A stretch of 64,000 nt of DNA from an uncultured Methanoregula sp. (GCF_963678795.1 NZ_OY787452.1:248001-312000); one strand, 5' to 3'; positions 8,823 through 18,185 are shown, numbered from the stretch's first letter. The notes: generated by a model from the letters alone, not told the origin. A program made the numbers and translations.

Positions 8823-10130
8823 TCAGATCTCCCGTGCGATCTCCTGGATATAGGAGATCCCGATCCTGGCCTTTTTGAGCCGGGTGGAATCGAGCAGGTG
8901 GCGCATGTCGACAAACTGCCCTTCGCTGACAATCTTTTTTACCTGCGTGTTCAGGTCGAGGGACGGGTTGTAGGGAACGTTCCTGAAGACAACCCCGTGG
9001 TTGTGGAGGTACATCTGCCGGGCTGCTTCCTTGTTGAGCGGGTTTGCATAATACAGGGAGGAGAGATCTTCTTTCCGGAAGAAGGAAAGGTCACAGGTGA
9101 GATCAATTCCTACGCCAAAGCCAACGATTGTGTCACCTTTGTACGGGGATACCGTTTCGGAGGCCATCCATTCGTGAACATGGGCGGGAGACATGATCGA
9201 AGCCCCGTCTTTGGGAGCTGAACCGGCCAGAGGGGATTTTTTGATACCGGAACTGGCAAGGCCGACAAGAACTCCCCAGATGGCTACAGCAACGATGCCG
9301 TGGTAAGTCCTGACCCGGTCCCTGGCCGACGAAAAAATGATCCGGTAAATATCCGCGATTGAGATACCCCGTGCATCCGTGGTCTCCAGCGTGAAATACT
9401 CGTTGAAAGGACCGTCGAGCGTGATATTGTAACCGGTATAAACCGGCACGTCCCCCCCGGTATCCAGGGGGGTTAAGAAATCGGGAGTGTTGTTGCCATC
9501 GGTCGGGAGCCAGACCATTGAGCCGTGGAGGGTGATCATCTCGCCGAGGAGCTGCATGGCATCCGCTTTGTCTGCTCCGAGGGCGCCAAGACCAAGGGAG
9601 TACGTGACTTCCGAGAACTTCTTTTCCCTGACATCCTTCTCGGTGAACCGGGAGAACAGGACGTTTTCAAGATCGCCCATCACCCGGAGCACCGGGGGAG
9701 AAGTCATCCACCCGGGCTCAATGGTCAGGCTGACTCCCTGGTCCACGATTTTCTTGTAAAAGATCTCGTTGAAGAGCGAGGGGTTTTTGCGGTTTTTTGT
9801 GATATCGCTGACCGCTTCATCCGCCGTGGGGAACAGCTCAAAAACCGTGGTGAAGCCAGCCATCTCCAGCACTTTTTTCGGGTATTCCCCGACACCTGAC
9901 AGGACGAACCGGCCGCTCCTCCGCTTCATCTCCCGCTTCAGACTGTTGAAGCTCCTTATCCCGCCGCTGCTCAGGTACGGCGAGCCGGCAAGGTCAAGGA
10001 CAAGATCCCTGTCATCATCGTTCAGGGCTTCCCGGGCCCAGGCGTCCAGCTGCTGGGCACCGAAGGCATCGAGCCTCCCGGTTATAAAAAAGATGAGTAC
10101 TCCCTCTTTTCTCTCGCTCCTCGCTTCCAT
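8823..10130 (-). CDS. STAS domain fused to a large uncharacterised domain
   Basis: Residues 1-105 are a STAS domain (FITGRLDAFGAQQLD, and the serine site SPYLSSGGIRSF). Residues 110-435 form a domain I do not recognise: it has YSLGLGALGADKADA, GFGVGIDLTCD and a conserved-looking central segment ARDRVRTYHGIVAVAIWGV. Hydrophobicity there is modest, with one possible helix at about 285-300. Such a C-terminal domain could be the effector that phosphorylation of the STAS part controls. A TATA-like TTTTTAAATATT lies at about 10168-10180 on the upstream side. Confidence 0.75.
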   Translation of the reverse strand: MEARSERKEGVLIFFITGRLDAFGAQQLDAWAREALNDDDRDLVLDLAGSPYLSSGGIRSFNSLKREMKRRSGRFVLSGVGEYPKKVLEMAGFTTVFELFPTADEAVSDITKNRKNPSLFNEIFYKKIVDQGVSLTIEPGWMTSPPVLRVMGDLENVLFSRFTEKDVREKKFSEVTYSLGLGALGADKADAMQLLGEMITLHGSMVWLPTDGNNTPDFLTPLDTGGDVPVYTGYNITLDGPFNEYFTLETTDARGISIADIYRIIFSSARDRVRTYHGIVAVAIWGVLVGLASSGIKKSPLAGSAPKDGASIMSPAHVHEWMASETVSPYKGDTIVGFGVGIDLTCDLSFFRKEDLSSLYYANPLNKEAARQMYLHNHGVVFRNVPYNPSLDLNTQVKKIVSEGQFVDMRHLLDSTRLKKARIGISYIQEIAREI

Positions 10131-10291
10131 GAATGTACATCTCCGTGTGAAGTATTACCGGTCCGGCATTTTTAAATATTGGGGTACGTATCCGGTTGAA
10201 AGAGGCGGGAATGAGCCCGTCCACGCATAAAAGAGCGGGATCCCGTACCGGAATACCCGGGCAGACATTCTAACCGGCGGGAAATGTCCAG

Positions 10292-10816
10292 TCAGGCCGG
10301 GACAAAGACCAGGAGCGGCTGACCGGTTTTATTATACAATTTCAGTGCCTCATCGGTAACCCGGAACTCGGTGGCAGCACCAAGATCCTTAAGGTAGAGC
10401 GTTTCAAGGGCCGTCACGCCCGGTTCCGGACACTGCCTGAGCGATGTGGCCGGGGGGGAGATCTGGATCGCATAATTGGTCGTGGAGTAGGTTGCAATGT
10501 AATCGTTGCAGCCGGCAAAACCAATAAGCCGTCCGTCCTTCCCGAACCGGGCCGTGATGTTCGGGCTTATTACCGGGTCCATTCCTCCGCTGGCATCTGC
10601 ATACGTCTGGAGCTGCCAGCTTGTCCTTGTCATTGTCATGCCGGCCGATGCCTCTATTCCCGGGATGTTCACGATCACGACAAGAAAGACCAGGCAGCCA
10701 AGGAGAGCGATGCCGATATAAAGGTACAGCCCCGGCTTCTGCGACTCCCGGCACGGATTATTGGTATACTCATCATCCGCATCGTCCGGGATGTCAGGGT
10801 CGTACTCGCCGGTCAT
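10292..10816 (-). CDS. Membrane-anchored META-domain (HslJ-like) protein
   Basis: An acidic cytoplasmic N terminus (about 30 residues, DPDIPDDADDEY) precedes one transmembrane helix (about residues 30-52) and an extracellular META domain. The domain shows the family pattern: SWQLQTYAD, ARFGKDGRLIGFAGCNDY, then a TSLRQCPEPG..ALE segment and a final LKLYNKTGQPLLVF. The two cysteines in GCNDY and LRQCPE are the ones usually conserved. META proteins are implicated in stress resistance and envelope functions in bacteria. A specific role here is unknown. Confidence 0.75.
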   Translation of the reverse strand: MTGEYDPDIPDDADDEYTNNPCRESQKPGLYLYIGIALLGCLVFLVVIVNIPGIEASAGMTMTRTSWQLQTYADASGGMDPVISPNITARFGKDGRLIGFAGCNDYIATYSTTNYAIQISPPATSLRQCPEPGVTALETLYLKDLGAATEFRVTDEALKLYNKTGQPLLVFVPA

Positions 10817-10956
10817 GTCCAGTATTTGGCTGCAAGCCGCATTAACTGTTTTTGCGAGGGCCTGCCGGTCATCCGCAAAAACCCGGGCGGTTGAGCTATC
10901 GTTTCAGATAACGGGGAGAGTTACGCCGGGCATCTCCCCTGCAGGCCGGGGAGAGT

Positions 10957-11193
10957 GTGTTCATCGGGGCTGCGGCCCGGTTCCAGCCGCTCTTTGTTTT
11001 CCTGCCGAAGCTGATTCAACGCGGGCTGCATGCTGACGTGGATCTTGTGATTGATGCGTTCGGGAAAAATGAGCATGTCAAGAAAGTGTTCTGGACCTTG
11101 TTCGTCGCGATGGCCGGGCTGGTGCTGACCCGGGTTGTGGACCCGGTAACGGCGCAGCAGGTAGTGGGGGTGATGACAGGGATGGGAGGATGA
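10957..11193 (+). CDS. Small protein with C-terminal hydrophobic helix, upstream paralogue of a repeated module
   Basis: A GTG-started frame of 78 codons with GGGGAG just upstream. It has a soluble N-terminal part (FVFLPKLIQRGLHADVDL) and a conserved tail, IDAFGKNEHVKKVFWTLFVA, followed by a hydrophobic stretch. The last 50 codons recur at 12421-12576 with about 86% base identity, mostly third-position changes, which argues that this was once a real protein. Function unknown. It may be the intact member or itself a fragment. Confidence 0.45.
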   Translation: MFIGAAARFQPLFVFLPKLIQRGLHADVDLVIDAFGKNEHVKKVFWTLFVAMAGLVLTRVVDPVTAQQVVGVMTGMGG

Positions 11194-11359
11194 GCAGACT
11201 TGGAGGTTGGCAACCGGTATTTTTTAATATTTTTCTGGTGCGGAATTACTGTATCCTGAAGCCAGTTCTTATGCCGCTTTCTCTCTTAATGCGTCATTCA
11301 AGCATCCTATTAAAACAATAGAGCCTAATTCTTGATAATATTTAAGAAGAATTTACCAT

Positions 11360-12364
11360 TTAACAAGAGTCATAAGCCAATCTTGTTAATCGATTTTTAA
11401 AATTATTTTCATCATTACAAAATTTTTGAAATTCTTTTGTTTCTTCTGGAGATAACGAATAACGAGGATTTAAAAAAAATCTGCTTTGATCGGTCGAAAA
11501 AAGAATCAGTCCATACACATATTTTGGAAAATTTGTAGAAAAGAGGTATTCAAATATTTTTTCAGGGGCACACAAAATTCCGAAAGGAGTCATTAAATTT
11601 TCAACATTAATTACCAAAACTATACAATTTTCATCAGATCCAATATTCTTAAACTGTTTTCTGATTTTATCACAAATTGTATCTCGGATAATTGCCATCA
11701 CATTAAAAAAACCAAATTCATTTCCGAATCTTGTACAATTTTCTGGATTTTCAGTTATTTGTTCTTCATATTTGCGAGAAAGGAGTGGTGTTGTTACTTC
11801 GATAAAGATTTCACTGGATGAAAAATTGATTTTAAAATCCAGATTTGTTGCTCCTGCTCCAACGGGAATGTTGATGAATGGAGACCAGCCGAACCGAATA
11901 AGTTCGTTATAAAATTGGATTTCCGTATAATAATTAATGAAATCAAGATTGATTTTTTTACCAAAACCTTCAGTTCGGTATTCTTCATAGCATGATAACC
12001 ATTTTTCAAGATTTTCCAGTTTCCTGGTAAATTGTCTTTGTGGAGGAATTCCGTAAATAATAAATCCCGAATTGTCGGGGTTATTCTGTTCTTTAAATGA
12101 ACCAAAAAGGACTCCTGCCAAAGTGATTTCAGAAAGGTGTTCTCTCAAATCATCTAGATTAGGCAATTGATATACACATCGAGGATGAGCCTGTATGAGA
12201 GTAGATAACGACAATATAAAATCATGATCAAAACTTTGTAATTGATATCTACACCGAGTCAACGATTCAAATAATCGAAGATTTCCTTCGATGATGAATT
12301 TAATATTGGGATATTTTTCAAGTTCCCCCTTAATTTTTTTCTGTATATCAGAGGGTATTGTCAT
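11360..12364 (-). CDS. AT-rich accessory gene, possible PD-(D/E)XK-like protein
   Basis: This 334-residue soluble protein has clearly lower GC than its surroundings, with many AAA, ATT and TTT codons, which suggests transfer. No family was recognised with certainty. A segment at about residues 150-195 (FYNELIRFGW, then TNLDFKI and EIFIEVTTPLL) follows the Glu...Asp...Glu order of PD-(D/E)XK nucleases (Glu154, Asp176, Glu189), but Thr replaces the usual Lys, so it could be inactive or unrelated. It sits between two copies of a small-membrane-protein module. Defence or mobile-DNA functions are possible but unproven. Confidence 0.6.
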   Translation of the reverse strand: MTIPSDIQKKIKGELEKYPNIKFIIEGNLRLFESLTRCRYQLQSFDHDFILSLSTLIQAHPRCVYQLPNLDDLREHLSEITLAGVLFGSFKEQNNPDNSGFIIYGIPPQRQFTRKLENLEKWLSCYEEYRTEGFGKKINLDFINYYTEIQFYNELIRFGWSPFINIPVGAGATNLDFKINFSSSEIFIEVTTPLLSRKYEEQITENPENCTRFGNEFGFFNVMAIIRDTICDKIRKQFKNIGSDENCIVLVINVENLMTPFGILCAPEKIFEYLFSTNFPKYVYGLILFSTDQSRFFLNPRYSLSPEETKEFQKFCNDENNFKNRLTRLAYDSC

Positions 12365-12420
12365 TTTTCTGATCTTCCTATCTCAATGGTAAGTTTGTCA
12401 CAATAAGTAAGAATCTATCG

Positions 12421-12576
12421 GATATTGCGATCGATGCATTCGGGAAGAACGAGCAGGTGAAGAAAGTGTTCTGGACCCTGTTCGTCGCGATGGCCGGGCT
12501 GGTACTGGCCCGGGTCGTGGACCCGGTGACTACGCAGCAGGTTGTGGGGGTGATGATGGGGATGGGGGTACCTTAA
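12421..12576 (+). pseudogene. Truncated second copy of the small-membrane-protein module
   Basis: An open frame of 51 codons encodes IDAFGKNEQVKKVFWTLFVA and the following hydrophobic tail, matching the C-terminal part of the protein at 10957-11193. It lacks the first 28 residues and any start signal, since the sequence just upstream is AT-rich. Its 3' end overlaps, antisense, the end of the gene at 12530-13516. Confidence 0.55.
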
Positions 12577-13516
12577 ATTTTGGAATAATTTTCTCTATAA
12601 ATTCTTGATAAGTGTGAAAAAAATGGTATTGAATTTCTTTTTTCTCAAATCCAAAAGCAGCGTTTACTTTGTCGATTATCGGATTAAGACATAGGACAAT
12701 ATTTGGGGTCCGACCTTCACCGCACATTATCAAATCATCGGCAAAATCCCCAACACTCCAAATTGCATTTCGACCATTAAGATTGGTCATAAGGTATACC
12801 TCAAAACCGCACGCGGCTACTTCGAATCCATAAGGAATTGCTTTTTCAAGCCATGCATATAGGAATCGAAGCCTTTCAGAAGGAATTCCCATTTTCTGTA
12901 ATTCCTGTATTACAAGTAGAGATGCAATTCGGTATCCAGTAAGATTCTCATTTTTTAATTTTGGAGGTGTTTCTGGACCAATTTTTTCCTTTATCATCTT
13001 GATCTGTTTTTTGAAAAGTTTCTCTATTGATTCACCTGCTGGACCCGCAAGGAGAGGACGTAATTGAACAATAACTGAATTCTCATCAATTAATTCTCGT
13101 AATCTCTGAAGACAAAGCATTTCATCATCTTCACACATCACCCATTTCAGCCATAAATACGGAAATGCTTCAGGTTTTTTCCTGAAATACTCTGTAGATA
13201 GTTTAGGATTAACTCTGTCATCGAGTAAAATTGCGATTTTTACTTCAGCGCTTGACAGTTCCAGCAAACGAAGGTCTTGGGATACCTGGGATGGTGAAAA
13301 AAACAATTCAAAGACTACCCGACGTCCGGTAAATGAAAATAGAATAAGATCATTTCGTCCACCTAGAACACCAGATACTTCTGAAACAGGATAACTTTCA
13401 GGATAAATTTTTGATAATAATTCCTTCAATCGAGTTTCAACAAGGGCGTGTAATTCCTTTTTCCTTTTTATTTTTTGAATGGATGTGATGTACTTGCCAA
13501 TATCTTTACAATCCAA
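12530..13516 (-). CDS. AT-rich accessory gene with C-terminus running antisense into a repeat
   Basis: A TTG start at 13516 is supported by GGGGGTG five bases upstream, giving 328 residues of soluble protein. A GGRNDLILF segment (Asp56) followed by GRRVVFELFF (Glu70) recalls a nuclease-like core, but no lysine follows. The rest (a helical region LFKKQIKMIKEKIG and a C-terminal domain with CGEGRTPNIVL) matches nothing I know. The last residues, VPPSPSSPPQPAA, come from the antisense strand of the module at 12421-12576, so the original end was probably lost by recombination. Codon use is AT-rich, like the gene at 11360. Confidence 0.6.
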   Translation of the reverse strand: MDCKDIGKYITSIQKIKRKKELHALVETRLKELLSKIYPESYPVSEVSGVLGGRNDLILFSFTGRRVVFELFFSPSQVSQDLRLLELSSAEVKIAILLDDRVNPKLSTEYFRKKPEAFPYLWLKWVMCEDDEMLCLQRLRELIDENSVIVQLRPLLAGPAGESIEKLFKKQIKMIKEKIGPETPPKLKNENLTGYRIASLLVIQELQKMGIPSERLRFLYAWLEKAIPYGFEVAACGFEVYLMTNLNGRNAIWSVGDFADDLIMCGEGRTPNIVLCLNPIIDKVNAAFGFEKKEIQYHFFHTYQEFIEKIIPKFKVPPSPSSPPQPAA

Positions 13517-13599
13517 ATTTTCACCCCCAGGATTACTATGTTCATTTTATTGATTATTGAGATTAAAAAAAGGGTGGTCGGGTAAGTGAAGAACCAATG

Positions 13600-13855
13600 A
13601 GAAAATAAGCCCTATACGGGCTCCTTTTCCCATTTCCTTTCCGGGACCTCTACCGGAAAACCCCGATAATCCGCCATTTTCAGTTCCTGTGGAGAATACG
13701 CCCAATTCTTGCCCCGTTTGCCAAAATGAGACTGAAATGCACCTCGTAGAAGGGCCAATAATGGGCTTTCAAGCGACTCCAGTTTTGAGACATATTTTAC
13801 CCAATCCGGAGCCGGAAAGGCCGCTGGAACGCGAATATGAAGGTTGTTTTTCTTG
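13600..13855 (-). repeat. Dispersed ~250-bp repeat, copy A
   Basis: On the plus strand this unit starts near CCCTATACGGGC and ends after GGAACGCGAATATGAAGG. It shares long blocks with copy B (24915-25173): GGAAAACCCCG, TTTGCCAAAAT, CATTTTACCCAATCCGGAGC-type and CGGAAAGGCC-type segments. Copies C and D near 34422-34979 are more diverged. The minus-strand frame is open across copies A and B and encodes LHIRVP.AFPAPDWVK, hinting at a former or current small protein. Boundaries are approximate. Confidence 0.65.
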
Positions 13856-14062
13856 GAGAGGTTCGAAAAAAACCGGTCATTTTCAGACGAGCGGCCCCTG
13901 TCACTTCCCGACAGGCACCGGTTGCATCGCGGTTCCGGAAAAATGAATGCTCTGCCTGAATAACTCATCCGGGCTGCATCAGGAACGGAATTCCGGCCCC
14001 GGGGGGTCCTGCCTTTTTCCTGATAGTATCATCAGAATATGTCCCCCATTGACTCCCGATCG

Positions 14063-14250
14063 TCACTCTTGATGGAGGATACTTCGTGCGCTTATATCAA
14101 AGTATGGGGAGATATTCACCGGGCTGGATGAAAACCCCTGCCGGAAAACAGAATTTACCGGAAATCGCGTTATTATCCCGGCGCTATTGAGCAGCACTTC
14201 CAGCAGGTAGAGGTTCTGACTATTGTCGTCCGTGATCAGGATCTTCATGC
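14063..14250 (-). pseudogene. Remnant of a response-regulator receiver
   Basis: ATG at 14250 is preceded by GGAGGG. The first 25 residues (MKILITDDNSQNLYLLEVLL, then NSAGI) are those of the receivers at 14623 and 20727 (ILIADDLATNLYLLESLL). After that the similarity stops: the phosphoacceptor Asp and Lys regions are missing and the frame ends 62 codons in. It is best read as a gene that lost its body by deletion. Confidence 0.6.
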
Positions 14251-14362
14251 CCGTTCCCTCCTTTGAACGTTTCCCATCCTGTACCATACTGCGTCTCCCT
14301 TTCCCGGATTTATGGTGATAATCCCGGGGCATCGACAAGAGGGTAACGAGATCGGTCTCTTT

Positions 14363-14550
14363 TTATCCGGATGCAGGTGCCTGTTCGCGGTTTTGTCCCA
14401 AGGGAACTGCCGGGGGCACGGAATCCTGATATAGCCTGATAATTTCTCTGGCAGAATCACGGCACCGGACCCGGCTCAGCCGTACATAACCTTCCTCCGT
14501 AATCGTATAAAGTTTCCTGAATTTTAAGATAGGTTTAATTACTATAATCC
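14363..14550 (-). pseudogene. C-terminal remnant of a PadR-like winged-helix regulator
   Basis: A minus-strand frame reads KFRKLYTITEEGYVRLSRVR and continues with ARElIRLYQ-like sequence to a stop at 14363. The RKLYTITEEG segment is the wing of PadR/PaaX-type regulators. No upstream helix-turn-helix or start codon is present, so only the tail remains. It overlaps the promoter region of the kinase at 14623. Confidence 0.4.
14531..14550 (+). promoter_or_regulatory. AT-rich promoter of the receiver-PAS kinase gene
   Basis: AGGTTTAATTACTATAATCC contains TATA-like sequence about 75 bases before the preferred ATG at 14623. An ATG at 14560 lies nearer and cannot be excluded as the start. Confidence 0.35.
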
Positions 14551-14622
14551 TTAAAAACCGTGATGTGGAACCCGTTCACGAACGGAAGTCACTATCTCCA
14601 CCGAACGAATGCAGACACGCCC

Positions 14623-16206
14623 ATGACACATCCGCTACGAATCCTGATAGCTGACGATCTTGCCACGAACCTCTACCTCCTGGAGTCCCTCCTGAAAGGA
14701 AACGGTTTTGAAGTGACTGCTGTAAAGAACGGTGCGGAAGCTCTTGCTGCTGCAAAGAAATTACCGCCGGATCTTATCATCACCGATATCCTGATGCCGG
14801 TGATGGACGGGTTTGAGCTCTGCCGGCAGTGGAGGAAAGATGATCTGTTGAAGCAGATCCCGTTTATATTTTATACTGCTACCTATACTGATCCCAAGGA
14901 CGAGCAGCTTGCCATGACCCTTGGGGCAGACCGGTTTGTCACCAAACCCCAAAAGCCTGATATCCTCGTTCAGATCGCCCGCGAAGTTCTCGAAGAATCG
15001 AACCGGAAAGCAACATTATCGCCGCCACATCCTCCGGGTGATGAGACAGAAGAACTCCGGCAGTATAGCGAAGTGCTCTTCCGCAAACTGGAAAGGAAAG
15101 TAATGCAGCTCGAGACTGAAATTACCGAGCGCAGGCAGGCCGAAATGGAACTGCGCCAGTCCGAGACCCGGTACCGGAAACTGTACGAGAGCATGATGGA
15201 TGCATTCATACGGGTCAACATGATGGGGCAGATTCAGGAGTACAACCATTCGTTCAGGGAGATGCTTGGATATTCCGAAGGGGAACTGGCCCGGCTGACC
15301 TACCAGGATCTGACACCGGAAAAATGGCATGCTTTTGACCGTGTCATCATTGAAACGCAGATCCTGCCACGCGGGTATTCTTCAGTGTACGAGAAAGAGT
15401 ACCGGAAAAAAGACGGGACAGTCTTTTCGGTAGAGTTACGGGTGTCACTTATCCGTGACGATGCCGGACAACCATCAGGAATGCTGGCGATCGTCCGGGA
15501 CATTACGGAGCGGAAACGGGCCGAGGAGAAAAACCAGCTCACGAACCGCAAACTCGCCCTCATGAACGATGTGACCTACCAGGATATCCAGAATAAAGTG
15601 ACCGGACTCCGGGGATACGTCGAGCTCAGCAGAGAACAGGTACAGGAACCGGAACAGATACAGATTATTGAAAAAGAAAGTACTATCCTGAAATCGATCC
15701 ACGACCTGATAAGTAATACCAAGGAATACCAGCAGATGGGAGTGGACCAGTCCCGCTGGATTCCCCTGGAACGTGCAACCCGGATCCAGTTGTCCCGCAT
15801 AAGCCAGAAGCATGATGGCATAGCTCTGGTAAATGATTTGCACGGACTGGAGATCTATTCCGATCCTCTGATCGACCGGGTTTTTTACAACCTCATCCAT
15901 AATGCCATAAAACATGGCAGGAAACTTTCCCGCATCTCCTTTTACTGCCGGGAAACACCGGATGGAATAGTGTTGATCTGCGAGGATGACGGAACCGGCA
16001 TCCCTTATGACCGGAAATCCTGCATTTTTGACCGTGTCGTCGGGGGAGAGGGAAAATTCGGGCTGTTCTTTGTCCGGGAATTTCTCACATTGTCCGGTAT
16101 GACCATTCAGGAGACGGGAACACCCGGCAAAGGTGCCCGGTTCGAGATCACGATACCTTCTGCAATGTACCGTTTCCCGGAAAACGCGAGCGATGTTTCA
16201 GGATAA
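14623..16206 (+). CDS. Receiver-PAS hybrid kinase with glutamine in place of the phosphoacceptor histidine
   Basis: With ATG 14623 the protein has 527 residues: receiver (about 5-120; LIADD, Asp in IITDILMPVMDG, KP near 110), a coiled-coil linker, one PAS domain (about 185-305) and a kinase core. The region equivalent to TRHDIRNQL of sister kinases reads TYQDIQNKVTGL, so the histidine is Gln320. The ATPase half looks intact: FYNLIHNAIKHG, CEDDGTGIP, GKFGLFFVREFL. It could bind ATP but not autophosphorylate at the normal site, so it may act as a scaffold or regulator of another kinase. A longer start at 14560 is possible. Confidence 0.85.
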   Translation: MTHPLRILIADDLATNLYLLESLLKGNGFEVTAVKNGAEALAAAKKLPPDLIITDILMPVMDGFELCRQWRKDDLLKQIPFIFYTATYTDPKDEQLAMTLGADRFVTKPQKPDILVQIAREVLEESNRKATLSPPHPPGDETEELRQYSEVLFRKLERKVMQLETEITERRQAEMELRQSETRYRKLYESMMDAFIRVNMMGQIQEYNHSFREMLGYSEGELARLTYQDLTPEKWHAFDRVIIETQILPRGYSSVYEKEYRKKDGTVFSVELRVSLIRDDAGQPSGMLAIVRDITERKRAEEKNQLTNRKLALMNDVTYQDIQNKVTGLRGYVELSREQVQEPEQIQIIEKESTILKSIHDLISNTKEYQQMGVDQSRWIPLERATRIQLSRISQKHDGIALVNDLHGLEIYSDPLIDRVFYNLIHNAIKHGRKLSRISFYCRETPDGIVLICEDDGTGIPYDRKSCIFDRVVGGEGKFGLFFVREFLTLSGMTIQETGTPGKGARFEITIPSAMYRFPENASDVSG

Positions 16207-16262
16207 TACCCCCCATGAGGGCAGATAATCTTATATCGGTTTAAAAGAATTCACCCATACCT

Positions 16263-18185
16263 ATGAAACTCCAGTCGCGGGTTCTGGTTCTCTACCTCTG
16301 CATTGCAGTGCTTGTTCTGGTGCTTATTGGCGGAGTTCTTCCTGCGTCGCTGCAAAAACAGAACCTGGAATCCATTACCGGAGATTCCATCAGCCAGCTC
16401 AGGCATATCGATTTTGCCCTCTCCAACTTCATCGGGGAAGCGAAATACGATGTCCTTGAACTGTCGCTGAATGATAATGTCCAGGTACGGGACGATTCGC
16501 ATTTCACCAGTTTCCTGAATGCGTCTGAGGAAACATTCCGGTATTCCTACACTCCCGAGGAACGGGAGATCATCGATATCTTCAAAGATTACCAGACAAC
16601 CCACCCGTATGTCAGTTCGGTATACATGGGACGGGAGAACGGGGCTTTTGTCAGGTCGTACCCCCGGAGACCCACGAAGTATGACCCCCGTGATCGACCG
16701 TGGTATATCCTGGCAAAGGATCACCCGGGCACCGTCTCCGTAACCGATCCCTACAAAGCAGTTACAACTGACGACGTGAACATAGGGATCGGGACCCCGC
16801 TTCTTGACCGGAACGGAACGATGATCGGGGTTGTCGGTGCTGATATCACGCTTGTCAACCTGACAAGTTATATCACCACGGTTGGCAGCGTGGATGGCGG
16901 GGAGATGATCCTCGTGGACCCGAATGGAACGATTCTTGCAAGCCGCGATTCTTCCCTTCTCTATAGCAATATCAGCCAGATACTCGGGGACCAGACCCCG
17001 GTCTTTCTCACCACGAAGGAAGGCGTGCTGGTCCTCAACGGGACGTACCTGATGTATTATACATCCCCGGAACTGGGGTGGAAGATCGGAACCTTTGTCC
17101 CGTTCAGTACCATTGATCAGAAGATCAACGATTCCATTCAGCGGATCCTCCTCTTTGTTCTCGTGGCCCTCGTGCTACTCAGTGCCATTACCATCATCGC
17201 CCTCAACTACACGGTGATCCGGCCGCTGACAAACCTGACCGAAGTGAGCCGGAAGATCACCGAGACCGGGGACCTTGACCAGAACATCGAAACCGGGGGT
17301 GCCGGGGAGATCGGGAGTCTTGCCCGCTCGTTCAAGGCGATGGTCGGGAAGATCCATACCGAAGAGCAGGGGCGGATACAGGCCCTTGCCGAGCTTGAGG
17401 CGTACCGCGATCACCTGGAGGAGATTGTTGCCGAACGCACCCGTGAACTCGCCAGCGCAAAAGAGGCAGCCGAATCTGCTGACCGGCTTAAGTCCGCGTT
17501 CCTGGCAACCATGTCGCATGAGCTCCGTACGCCGCTCAACTCCATCATCGGGTTCTCGGGCATTCTCCTCCAGGAACTGGCCGGGCCCCTGAACGATGAA
17601 CAGAAAAAACAGCTCGGCATGGTCTCTGACAGTTCCGAGCACCTGCTGGCCCTGATCAACGATGTTCTGGACCTCTCGAAGATAGAGGCCGGGCAGCTTC
17701 GGATTGCACACGATCCATCCGATATACGGCCGGTACTCGACAAAGTCGCCCGCACGGTACGGCCACTGGCCGAAGCCAGGGGTCTTGCTCTCGAACTGGA
17801 GGTTGCCCCCGACGTCGGGATTGTCAGGGCCGACAGCCGGAGGGTCGAGCAGGTTCTTCTCAACCTCCTCTCCAATGCCATCAAGTTCACCGAAAAGGGG
17901 CATATCAGGATCGCCTGTTCTCTCCAGGGGAATGCAGTCCTCGTCAGCGTCACGGATACCGGTATCGGGATAAAACCCGGGGATCTGGACAAGCTGTTCC
18001 GGCCGTTCACGCAGATCGAGACCGGCCTGGCCCGGCAGTACGAAGGTACCGGGCTCGGGCTCTCGATCTCGAAGCGACTCGTGACCCTTATGGGGGGTAC
18101 CATCCGGGTGGAGAGCGAACCGGGAAAAGGCAGCACGTTCAGTTTCACCGTGCCGGTAGTGTACGAGGAGCAGGGGAATCCATGA
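16263..18185 (+). CDS. dCache-HAMP sensor histidine kinase
   Basis: First gene of a four-gene operon. A 640-residue membrane kinase: TM helix 1 at about 6-28, an extracellular dCache sensor (about 35-290; [12 protein letters not shown] and VVGADITL are typical), TM helix 2 at about 295-320, HAMP (about 322-375), then HisKA with [17 protein letters not shown] and an intact HATPase ([29 protein letters not shown]). CTTATATCGG at 16230-16239 is a likely TATA box about 25 bases before the ATG, so the leader is very short. Dimeric membrane sensor of a small extracellular ligand, identity unknown. Confidence 0.93.
   Translation: MKLQSRVLVLYLCIAVLVLVLIGGVLPASLQKQNLESITGDSISQLRHIDFALSNFIGEAKYDVLELSLNDNVQVRDDSHFTSFLNASEETFRYSYTPEEREIIDIFKDYQTTHPYVSSVYMGRENGAFVRSYPRRPTKYDPRDRPWYILAKDHPGTVSVTDPYKAVTTDDVNIGIGTPLLDRNGTMIGVVGADITLVNLTSYITTVGSVDGGEMILVDPNGTILASRDSSLLYSNISQILGDQTPVFLTTKEGVLVLNGTYLMYYTSPELGWKIGTFVPFSTIDQKINDSIQRILLFVLVALVLLSAITIIALNYTVIRPLTNLTEVSRKITETGDLDQNIETGGAGEIGSLARSFKAMVGKIHTEEQGRIQALAELEAYRDHLEEIVAERTRELASAKEAAESADRLKSAFLATMSHELRTPLNSIIGFSGILLQELAGPLNDEQKKQLGMVSDSSEHLLALINDVLDLSKIEAGQLRIAHDPSDIRPVLDKVARTVRPLAEARGLALELEVAPDVGIVRADSRRVEQVLLNLLSNAIKFTEKGHIRIACSLQGNAVLVSVTDTGIGIKPGDLDKLFRPFTQIETGLARQYEGTGLGLSISKRLVTLMGGTIRVESEPGKGSTFSFTVPVVYEEQGNP

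Larger units (their letters stand above)
13517..14362. other. Gene-poor stretch with a dispersed repeat and a receiver remnant
   Basis: Apart from repeat copy A (13600-13855) and the receiver remnant (14063-14250), I see no supported gene. A 118-codon minus-strand frame at 13612-13968 lies mostly in the repeat. Its peptide HIRVPAAFPAPDWVKYV is shared with the other repeat copies, so it is noted under the repeat rather than called as a gene. Confidence 0.4.

Noticed and set aside
11041..12576. Attachment-site-bounded integrative element
   Set aside because: The direct repeats are coding and diverged by about 14%, and no integrase or tRNA gene is present; treated as duplicated gene fragments.
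13612..13968. 118-codon minus-strand frame
   Set aside because: It lies largely in repeat copy A and has no ribosome-binding site; the shared peptide is reported under the repeat instead.
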